Shown here: one piece after another, positions 1-4,704 of the stretch | Layout of the letters: every line of letters starts with the position of its first letter | Position numbering within the stretch: position 1 is the first letter of the stretch | Assembly: GCA_003161815.1 (NCBI GenBank) | Contig: PMNN01000272.1 | Location: forward strand, 2,414 to 8,351 | DNA from: Methanobacterium sp. | GTDB lineage: Archaea > Methanobacteriota > Methanobacteria > Methanobacteriales > Methanobacteriaceae | Reading direction: 5' to 3' | DNA length: 5,938 bases | Translations under genes and position numbers: made by a program | Notes under the pieces: generated by a model | Seen by the model: only the letters and a program-made list of their open reading frames with translations | What the model was told of the DNA's origin: nothing | Database searches by the model: none

Positions 1-1
1 T

Positions 2-1588
2 ATTGGAGAATTGAAGGATTTCCTTAAAATTACCCTGAAACATCCACAGGATGTGCCTAAGTTAAGGGAGAAAATATGGGATTTAGAATCTGTAAATGAA
101 GTTAGGGAACATGATATTCCATTCTACCGCAGATACCTCATAGATAACGGTCTTTTTCCCATGAATATGTTAGAAGTGCAAGGTAAATGCTTAAAATCCA
201 CTCGAGCTTCACTAGAGAATAAAACATGTATCTTTGAAATGAAAACCCAGCCCACGCCCCTAGAATCTGATTTACCCGAACTTAAAGTTCTAAGTTTTGA
301 TATTGAAGCTTGCAATCCCAAAGGCATGCCCCTAGAGCGTGAAGATCCAATAATTATGATCAGTTTCTCCAGTAATCAAGGTTTTCGCAAGGTATTCTCC
401 ACCAAGGATTCTTCATTTGATTTTGCTGAATTAGTCCATGACGAGAGAGAATTATTAAAAAAATTCGTGGAAACCATTAAATCTGAAAACCCTGATCTCA
501 TCCTTGGCTATAATTCAGACGTATTTGATTTCCCCTATATAAGAGATCGAGCGGCAAAGTTAAGTGTGCCCCTTGAATTAGGAGTTGATGGATCTTCACT
601 TAAATTTATGAGGAGGGGCTTTACCAACGCAGCTGTCATAAAAGGCAGAGTTAACATTGATCTTTACCCCAACATGCGTCGATATCTGCAACTAGATCGT
701 TACACTTTGGAAAGAGTTTATAAGGAACTTTTTGGGGAGAATAAGATTGATATCCCCGGAGATGAAATTTACAGTTGTTGGGAAGATGGTGGAGAAAAAC
801 TGGAAAAACTTTTTGAATACTCACTAGAGGATGCAATAGCCGTTACCGAAATTGGAGAAAAAATGTTACCTCTGAGTATGGAGCTAACACGAATAGTAGG
901 CCAACCATTATTTGACGTGGCCCGTATGGCCACCGGGCAGCAAGTGGAATGGTATTTGATAAAGAAAGCCTTTGAATATGATGAAGTAGTGCCTAATAAG
1001 CCCTCATCATCCCAACATTCTCAAAGAAGAGGCAGAAGTATAGTGGGAGGCTATGTTAAGGATCCTGTGAAGGGTTTACATGACAATATTGTTTCTTTCG
1101 ATTTTCAAAGTCTATATCCTAGCATAATAATCTCCAAAAATATTTCTCCAGACAGCCTAATGGATAATTGTACTGAAGAAGATTGTTACATCTCCCCCGA
1201 AATTGGGCATAAATTCCGTAAAGAACCAGTTGGTTTTGTACCATCAGTCATTGGTAAAGTTCTCCAAGAAAGATTACGAATTAAATCCATTATGACACAT
1301 TCCACAGATACCAGAGAACGCCAAATTCTAAATGTACAACAAGAAGCATTGAAAAGACTCGCAAACTCCATGTACGGGGTTTATGGATTCACTTTATTTA
1401 GATGGTACAGTTTAGAGTGTGCAGATGCCATAACCGCCTGGGGAAGAGAATTCATTAAGAAAACCATGAAAAAAGCTGAAGAATTCAATTTCAAACCAAT
1501 ATACGCCGATACAGATGGCTTCTATGCAACATACACTGGATCAATAGGAAATAAAATTGATAATACAGATTTAAATAAAGAGAACTAG
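2..1588 (+). CDS. polB1: Family B DNA polymerase, large subunit of a split enzyme (PolB1), 5' partial
   Basis: Replicative or repair DNA polymerase with 3'-5' proofreading. The reading frame is open from the first complete codon, and the visible start already matches family sequence that lies well inside PolB1, so the true start is upstream; I estimate 70-90 residues are missing. Counting from the TTG at 11 as residue 1: Exo I FDIE (D97, E99), Exo II N168 with F172-D173, Exo III YSLED (Y270, D274), motif [10 protein letters not shown] (D364), motif [10 protein letters not shown] (K448, N452, Y455, G456) and motif C YADTDG (D500, D502). All exonuclease and polymerase carboxylates are present. 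The protein ends about 22 residues after motif C, so the thumb with the KxY motif is absent. In Methanothermobacter thermautotrophicus the same break is known, and a separate PolB2 supplies the rest. No PolB2 is visible here. Identification is by family resemblance; the split is read directly from the stop codon. Confidence 0.95.
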   Translation: MGELKDFLKITLKHPQDVPKLREKIWDLESVNEVREHDIPFYRRYLIDNGLFPMNMLEVQGKCLKSTRASLENKTCIFEMKTQPTPLESDLPELKVLSFDIEACNPKGMPLEREDPIIMISFSSNQGFRKVFSTKDSSFDFAELVHDERELLKKFVETIKSENPDLILGYNSDVFDFPYIRDRAAKLSVPLELGVDGSSLKFMRRGFTNAAVIKGRVNIDLYPNMRRYLQLDRYTLERVYKELFGENKIDIPGDEIYSCWEDGGEKLEKLFEYSLEDAIAVTEIGEKMLPLSMELTRIVGQPLFDVARMATGQQVEWYLIKKAFEYDEVVPNKPSSSQHSQRRGRSIVGGYVKDPVKGLHDNIVSFDFQSLYPSIIISKNISPDSLMDNCTEEDCYISPEIGHKFRKEPVGFVPSVIGKVLQERLRIKSIMTHSTDTRERQILNVQQEALKRLANSMYGVYGFTLFRWYSLECADAITAWGREFIKKTMKKAEEFNFKPIYADTDGFYATYTGSIGNKIDNTDLNKEN

Positions 1589-1633
1589 GCTTTAAATCAA
1601 CGTTCTTGTAATAAAAGGTGTAAAAAAATTATC

Positions 1634-2128
1634 ATGAAAATTGTGGCTTATGATCCTAATCTTGACAGTGAACATTTCTCTAAACTTCACAAAGCCTATC
1701 TAAAATTATTAAACGAAAAAGATAGTTTGAAATACTTATCCATTAGCGGAGTTAGTTTTGATTCTCACATTATCACCGCATTGCTAAAAAATTCTAAACA
1801 AGAAGAAGTTGAATATTACGTCGCATTAACATCAGATAATAATATAATTGGCATATCTGCTTTTAAACCTGATTTAATTAAAGGATTTGAAATTATAGAG
1901 ACTATTGTCAATAATAATCATCGTTTTAAAGGTATAGGAAAAGCTTTAATTAACGAAGGAATAGAATTGGCAAAAATTAAAGGTTTTAAAGCAGTAGATA
2001 TATCGGTTTTCGCGGATAATAAAGATATGCTAATATTGTTAATTAAAACTGGTTTCAAACCTATCAGAATAGAGAATCATGCCCGATTTGATGGAGAGGA
2101 TCTCATTCATTTGAAGAAATATCTATAA
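1634..2128 (+). CDS. GNAT family N-acetyltransferase
   Basis: Predicted cytoplasmic acetyl-CoA-dependent N-acetyltransferase of 164 residues, the usual size of a single GNAT domain. The acetyl-CoA pyrophosphate-binding motif A is visible as R97-F-K-G100-I-G102-K103, preceded by the beta-4 segment IIETIVNNNHR. Motif B follows as a beta strand (AVDISVFADN) and a helix ending in the typical K-T-G-F-K at 138-142. The substrate cannot be read from the sequence. The ATG at 1634 is preceded by AGGTG at 1616-1620, a partial Shine-Dalgarno match at a rather long 13-base spacing. The gap to polB1 is only 45 bases, so it may be read through from there; a weak TATA-like TTTAAAT lies at 1591-1597. The gene looks more AT-rich than polB1, which may mean separate acquisition. 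The function class is secure, the role unknown. Confidence 0.88.
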   Translation: MKIVAYDPNLDSEHFSKLHKAYLKLLNEKDSLKYLSISGVSFDSHIITALLKNSKQEEVEYYVALTSDNNIIGISAFKPDLIKGFEIIETIVNNNHRFKGIGKALINEGIELAKIKGFKAVDISVFADNKDMLILLIKTGFKPIRIENHARFDGEDLIHLKKYL

Positions 2129-2153
2129 GATGATTTATGTTAAGACGGATTAA

Positions 2154-2264
2154 ATGATTTCATGGCAGGAACAGTTAAAGGTTGATCAATCAGTAATCCT
2201 CATTTCTTCAAAAAATAAAGCAATAGAATATTTTACAATGAGAGATATTTTAGATCAGCTATAA
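2154..2264 (+). pseudogene. 36-codon orphan reading frame, possible C-terminal gene remnant
   Basis: ATG at 2154 to TAA at 2262. The predicted peptide starts MISWQEQLK and ends YFTMRDILDQL. Its composition is protein-like (one Trp, balanced charges, a beta-like VILIS segment followed by a charged helix), unlike a random translation of AT-rich DNA. No Shine-Dalgarno site precedes the ATG and an in-frame TAA sits directly before it at 2151, so it is unlikely to be a freely translated gene. I read it as the tail of a larger, otherwise lost gene, but I do not recognise the family. A real short protein or chance cannot be excluded. Confidence 0.3.
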
Positions 2265-2289
2265 TAACTGCTTTAACCTCACTAAACGC

Positions 2290-2309
2290 TTTTTTCAACT
2301 CTTTTTTTT
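2290..2309 (+). terminator. T-rich archaeal transcription terminator
   Basis: Two T runs (2290-2295 and 2302-2309) separated by CAACTC lie between the rightward acetyltransferase unit and the leftward membrane protein gene. Archaeal RNA polymerase stops at such oligo-T tracts in the coding strand, so this would end rightward transcripts from 1634-2264. There is no strong hairpin. Confidence 0.5.
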
Positions 2310-2318
2310 ATGAATTCC

Positions 2319-2573
2319 TTATTTTAAAACTGCTTCTCTAAATAGAGCAAAAATGACAACCAGGTATCCTAGTGCTCTGAGTAAAATTATTGAAATATTG
2401 TTTGAACTGGTAGCTCCCAAAAGTATTTCTAGCCATGAAATGGCGAAGAGTCCAAAACCAATCGCAACATATAACGCTAATGTATATTTTTTCAGTCTAA
2501 AAACCCAGAATCCTAAAATTACAATTATTACTCCAAAAATAAAGTTCATTAATGTGGTAGGGTCAACAGCCAT
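2319..2573 (-). CDS. Small three-helix membrane protein, function unknown
   Basis: 84 residues, starting MAVDPTTLMN. Three hydrophobic segments are visible: about 9-26 (NFIFGVIIVILGFWVF), 31-52 (TLALYVAIGFGLFAISWLEILL) and 60-79 (ISIILLRALGYLVVIFALFR). Basic residues R26-K28-K29 sit between helices 1 and 2, which suggests a cytoplasmic loop there by the positive-inside rule. The frame stays open for 24 more codons upstream to 2645, but the ATG at 2573 is preferred: GGAGGTG (complement of 2581-2587) precedes it by 7 bases, and that site would otherwise lie inside the coding region. It resembles short hypothetical membrane proteins seen in Methanobacteriales with a similar three-helix plan, but no function is known to me. 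It is a single-gene unit, convergent with the acetyltransferase. Confidence 0.82.
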   Translation of the reverse strand: MAVDPTTLMNFIFGVIIVILGFWVFRLKKYTLALYVAIGFGLFAISWLEILLGATSSNNISIILLRALGYLVVIFALFREAVLK

Positions 2574-2580
2574 CAAAATA

Positions 2581-2587
2581 CACCTCC
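2581..2587 (-). promoter_or_regulatory. Shine-Dalgarno site that fixes the start of the membrane protein gene
   Basis: On the minus strand this reads GGAGGTG, a near-perfect match to the anti-Shine-Dalgarno end of methanobacterial 16S rRNA, 7 bases from the ATG at 2573. It decides against the longer open frame starting at 2645. Confidence 0.85.
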
Positions 2588-2624
2588 GCTTATTGTCAAC
2601 TGTATAATCATATGAAATATTATC

Positions 2625-2633
2625 TATATTAAA
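2625..2633 (-). promoter_or_regulatory. Candidate TATA box for the membrane protein gene
   Basis: The minus strand reads TTTAATATA within an AT-rich stretch. A start site about 25 bases downstream would fall near 2600 and give a leader of about 27 bases that contains the Shine-Dalgarno site. Assigned by position and composition only; such boxes are easy to find by chance in AT-rich DNA. Confidence 0.35.
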
Positions 2634-2691
2634 TTTTATCATCAAATCCTTATGTAATTATCAACTACATCATCATAACCACCGGACATAA

Positions 2692-2724
2692 CCTTAACAC
2701 TTTACACTTTGTAAACCCTTAACA
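2692..2724. repeat. Short nested direct repeats
   Basis: CCTTAACA occurs at 2692-2699 and again at 2717-2724, spaced 25 bases start to start. Between them ACACTTT occurs twice in tandem (2697-2703, 2704-2710). They lie upstream of the leftward membrane protein gene and of the broken rightward frame at 2737. They could be a binding site for a regulator, but chance is possible at this length. Confidence 0.3.
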
Positions 2725-2736
2725 TTATGTGATAAC

Positions 2737-2907
2737 ATGGCATTAAAATCAGCTGTTGAACTTTCAGAACATAGATTAGAAATTGATAAACTTTTAAAAG
2801 AATGAAAAGTTCATGATTTAATTGATATATACAACAATTTGAATATGAGTTTTTTACCAATACTACAATTTTGTGGTACTCTATGCAAAGATAATAATTA
2901 TATATGA
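2737..2907 (+). pseudogene. Broken reading frame with one internal TGA, possible N-terminal gene remnant
   Basis: ATG at 2737 opens 22 codons (starting MALKSAVELSEHR) to a TGA at 2803. The same frame then continues for 33 sense codons (starting KVHDLIDIYNNL, with FCGTLC near the end) to a TGA at 2905. Joined, the peptide looks like a normal soluble protein start: an amphipathic charged helix, then a hydrophobic segment with two Cys. No Shine-Dalgarno site is seen before the ATG. TGA from a TGG tryptophan codon is a one-base change, so a decayed gene is the simplest reading. Methanobacteriales are not known to use selenocysteine. The family is not recognised. In AT-rich DNA a run with a single stop can also arise by chance. 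Confidence 0.3.
2898..2905 (+). promoter_or_regulatory. Candidate TATA box for the QueG-like gene
   Basis: TTATATAT lies 46 bases before the ATG at 2952. A start site about 25 bases downstream would fall near 2928 and give a leader of roughly 20-25 bases holding the weak AAAAGG Shine-Dalgarno sequence (2935-2940). Placement is typical for archaea; not proven. Confidence 0.4.
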
Positions 2908-2951
2908 AAAGCTTAATTATTATTTTTTTAATTTAAAAGGTTTGATACCGT

Positions 2952-3647
2952 ATGATTCTTGATAAGATTGTAGAAGAATTCGCTAGAAACGAAGATGCAG
3001 ATTTTTATGGTGTGGCCGATTTAAACCCACTTCAAGATGTTATCAGAGTTCAGGATGAAGGGATGACAAAGTATCCTAGAGCCATTAGTATGGGTATAAT
3101 TCTTTTAGATAGTATTATAGACCAGTTGATCAGCAGATTTGAGCGGAATGTGATGTTAAGTTATCTTCAACACTATGAAATCACTAATCAGCGACTAGAT
3201 CTTCTAGCGGCGCGATTAGCGAGCAAAATACAGAAATTAGGTTATGAAGCTTTTCCGATGCCAGCATCCGGGAGGGTGGATGATGAAAAGATCTGTGCTG
3301 TTTTTTCACATAAATTAGCTGCAAATCAGGCCGGGTTGGGATGGATTGGGAAGAGTTGCCTTCTAATAACTCAAGAAGCAGGTCCTAGAGTGCGTTGGGT
3401 AACAGTACTTACAGATGCTCCATTAAAAGTAAGTGAGGGAAGAATTCAAGAGGAATGTAGTGATTGTAGAGAGTGTGTGGAAATATGCCCTGTAAATGCA
3501 TTTACAGGGAAGCCCTTCCATGAAAATGAACCCCGAGAAACACGATATGATGCTCGTAAATGTGAAAAATACCTATATCCTAATGAAAAAGAGTCATCTG
3601 TTTGTGGCTTATGTATATATGTTTGTCCACATGGGAGAAACAAATAA
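2952..3647 (+). CDS. QueG-like iron-sulfur protein with two [4Fe-4S] cluster motifs
   Basis: 231-residue cytoplasmic redox protein related to epoxyqueuosine reductase (COG1600). The middle carries the family signature [17 protein letters not shown] (119-135) followed by LLIT and the strand [12 protein letters not shown] (147-158). The C-terminal part is a double [4Fe-4S] domain: C169-x2-C172-x2-C175-x3-C179-P and C204...C218-x2-C221-x3-C225-P. It ends soon after the last Cys, so it is shorter than true QueG (about 310-380 residues), which carries a longer C-terminal part. The position where bacterial QueG has D-S/T-x-P before the AGLGW motif reads ICAVFS here, so the catalytic Asp appears missing. 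Archaea make archaeosine, not queuosine, so a different electron-transfer or reductase role is likely. Start: ATG 2952 with AAAAGG 11 bases upstream. It looks like a single-gene unit. Confidence 0.88.
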   Translation: MILDKIVEEFARNEDADFYGVADLNPLQDVIRVQDEGMTKYPRAISMGIILLDSIIDQLISRFERNVMLSYLQHYEITNQRLDLLAARLASKIQKLGYEAFPMPASGRVDDEKICAVFSHKLAANQAGLGWIGKSCLLITQEAGPRVRWVTVLTDAPLKVSEGRIQEECSDCRECVEICPVNAFTGKPFHENEPRETRYDARKCEKYLYPNEKESSVCGLCIYVCPHGRNK

Positions 3648-3683
3648 GAATAAACTGTAAAATTCTATACCGAATAACTTGTT

Positions 3684-3710
3684 AAAAAAAAGATAAAAAA
3701 AATAAAAAAA
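3684..3710 (-). terminator. T-rich terminator of the Cys-rich microprotein gene
   Basis: On the minus strand this is three runs of seven to eight T broken only by A or ATC, starting 43 bases after the stop codon of the 30-residue gene. That is a strong archaeal oligo-T terminator and supports the small gene being a transcribed unit. It lies between two convergent genes. Confidence 0.6.
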
Positions 3711-3753
3711 TTTATTGAATTGTGATTTGATTAACTTAATATTTACTGATAAA

Positions 3754-3846
3754 TTATTCTGCGTCGATCATTTCGCCGTATTCAACTTCTATTTCACAGC
3801 CTTTAGGACCGCAACAAAAGTGTTGTAAATCAAATTTTACTTGCAT
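3754..3846 (-). CDS. 30-residue Cys-rich microprotein, possible metal binder
   Basis: ATG at 3846 to TAA at 3754 on the minus strand. The peptide starts MQVKFDLQHFCC, continues GPKGCEIEVEYGE and ends MIDAE. H9, C11, C12 and C17 form an H-x-C-C-x4-C group; the rest is acidic and beta-like, with alternating residues (VKFDL and EIEVEY). No signal peptide or membrane segment, so probably cytoplasmic. Support for a real gene: GAGGTGA 6 bases before the ATG, a TATA-like box at a proper distance, a strong T-rich terminator after the stop, and coding-like codon choice that is much less AT-rich than the flanks. Function is unknown; binding of a metal or cluster, or a thiol-disulfide role, is inference from the Cys/His spacing. 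Too short for most gene finders. Confidence 0.72.
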   Translation of the reverse strand: MQVKFDLQHFCCGPKGCEIEVEYGEMIDAE

Positions 3847-3852
3847 TTTATT

Positions 3853-3859
3853 TCACCTC
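3853..3859 (-). promoter_or_regulatory. Shine-Dalgarno site of the Cys-rich microprotein
   Basis: The minus strand reads GAGGTGA, a 7-base match to the methanobacterial anti-Shine-Dalgarno sequence, with a 6-base spacer to the ATG at 3846. It is one of the main reasons for calling this short frame a gene. Confidence 0.75.
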
Positions 3860-3892
3860 AATTACTTTATACTATGGAATTGTAACTAATTC

Positions 3893-3900
3893 TATTTAAA
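3893..3900 (-). promoter_or_regulatory. Candidate TATA box for the Cys-rich microprotein gene
   Basis: The minus strand reads TTTAAATA. A start site about 25 bases downstream would lie near 3870, leaving a leader of about 25 bases with the Shine-Dalgarno site. A second candidate, GTATATAA (complement of 3920-3927), would give a leader of about 50 bases. Either fits; choice uncertain. Confidence 0.4.
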
Positions 3901-3901
3901 T

Positions 3902-3945
3902 TAAGTATAGACAATAAAGTTATATACTAACATTTATGTAAGTAT
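3902..3945. repeat. Repeated TAAGTAT/ATACTAA motif upstream of the microprotein gene
   Basis: TAAGTAT occurs at 3902-3908 and 3939-3945, and its near inverse ATACTAA at 3924-3930, so that 3902-3909 and 3923-3930 form an imperfect inverted repeat around 13 bases. It overlaps the upstream promoter candidate, where an archaeal repressor or activator would bind. Operator function is inference; the motif is AT-rich and short. Confidence 0.3.
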
Positions 3946-3990
3946 GGAAATGTTAAACTTATTTTCATCATAATAACACATTAAATACTA

Positions 3991-4527
3991 TTACTTTTTG
4001 GATGATTTATCATTTTTTTTATACGTGAAATAAAATTTAAATTTTTTTAAATAATTTACTTTTATAAATTTACTAGAAGGACGTTTATTTTCAACGTAAA
4101 GTTTTCCTTCCAATTTCATTAATTTTTTTTTAATTTTTTAGAATGAGGGTATCTCTTAACGTATACTTTTATTTTTTATTTCAAATTATAAGGAATTCCC
4201 GTATTCATTCTTACTTTTTTTTTCAAGAATTTGTAAGCTGATATTCTTTTTCAACAATGATGTCATAGCTATGTTTAATTCATTAACAGCGCATATGATT
4301 GAATTTTTAAATCAGAAAATACTATTTACTTGTTCTTTACTAACAGATTCTCTGAGTTCTTTCATTAAACTTTCAGTTGAAGCATAGCAGTATGCATCAG
4401 ATGACATCAAGGGTTTTGTTTAAAATTGATTCATAATTTAGCATATGATGTCTACTGTAACCGTTTTGTCCACAAAACACTTTACTTTGCGTTCAAAAAT
4501 GTCCTCTTAACCTGGATATTCTTCAAA
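3991..4527 (-). pseudogene. Decayed gene, family not recognised
   Basis: This stretch has no intact gene. One minus-strand frame from 4527 down to the stop at 3991 (about 178 codons) has only seven internal stops, about half of what I would expect by rough estimate from such AT-rich DNA, and the pieces read like protein: starts FEEYPG, then IFERKVKCFVDKTVTVDII, then a 31-codon piece at 4407-4312 (MSSDAYCYASTES...), then AVNELNIAMTSLLKK, then a Lys-rich tail of 42 codons (ATG 4119 to TAA 3991) ending in NDKSSKK. All pieces are in one frame, so mostly point mutations are needed to explain it. No piece has a Shine-Dalgarno site. The original function is unknown. Chance remains possible because A-rich tracts favour Lys codons. 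Confidence 0.35.
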
Positions 4528-4603
4528 ATAAAAAATAATTAATACGATAATTTAATTAAAATTATGTGGAGTTTCGATTTTATTTTTTATAATAATTAAC
4601 ATG

Positions 4604-4611
4604 TTATAAAT
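4604..4611 (+). promoter_or_regulatory. Candidate TATA box for the DUF11 surface protein gene
   Basis: TTATAAAT lies about 95 bases before the ATG at 4705; a start site about 25 bases downstream would give a leader of about 70 bases. The whole stretch 4528-4692 is AT-rich and holds several other possible boxes, and nothing else could be recognised in it. Weak call. Confidence 0.28.
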
Positions 4612-4692
4612 TTTATTATTAATTTCTTATCTCATTCAATAGTAAGTAATATCAATAAGCTACCATAGTATTCTATCATAAATAAAAAATTT

Positions 4693-4700
4693 GGAGGTGA
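4693..4700 (+). promoter_or_regulatory. Strong Shine-Dalgarno site of the surface protein gene
   Basis: GGAGGTGA, extended by T at 4701, is an essentially full match to the anti-Shine-Dalgarno sequence, 4 bases before the ATG at 4705. It fixes the start and suggests strong translation. Confidence 0.88.
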
Positions 4701-4704
4701 TAAT

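Noticed and set aside
11..13. TTG as the start codon of the polymerase
   Set aside because: The frame is open to the window edge (I-G-E precede it) and the family continues upstream by dozens of residues, so the TTG is an internal Leu codon and GGAGAA before it is coding sequence.
124..836. Two minus-strand open frames of 61-67 codons within the polymerase gene
   Set aside because: Both are antisense to conserved polymerase coding sequence and show no ribosome binding site or recognisable domain.
2353..2607. 84-codon open frame on the plus strand
   Set aside because: It is the antisense of the membrane protein gene; it has no Shine-Dalgarno site, while the minus-strand gene has a near-perfect one.
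2574..2645. N-terminal extension of the membrane protein by 24 residues
   Set aside because: It would put the GGAGGTG site inside the coding region, and the extension (MMIKFNIDNISYD...) has no Shine-Dalgarno site and overlaps the candidate promoter.
2803..2805. TGA read as selenocysteine
   Set aside because: Methanobacteriales are not known to use selenocysteine, no stem-loop is evident, and no Shine-Dalgarno site supports translation of the frame.
3446..3643. 65-codon minus-strand open frame
   Set aside because: It lies wholly opposite the Cys-rich end of the iron-sulfur protein; its His/Ser-rich translation and lack of a ribosome binding site mark it as a shadow.
3991..4119. Intact 42-residue Lys-rich gene on the minus strand
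   Set aside because: No Shine-Dalgarno site, an A-rich leader, and the frame continues upstream with protein-like pieces between stops, so it fits better as the tail of a decayed gene.
3860..4704. CRISPR array, tRNA or insertion-sequence ends in the long AT-rich gap
   Set aside because: No regularly spaced repeats, no cloverleaf-like sequence and no matching terminal inverted repeats could be found by eye.
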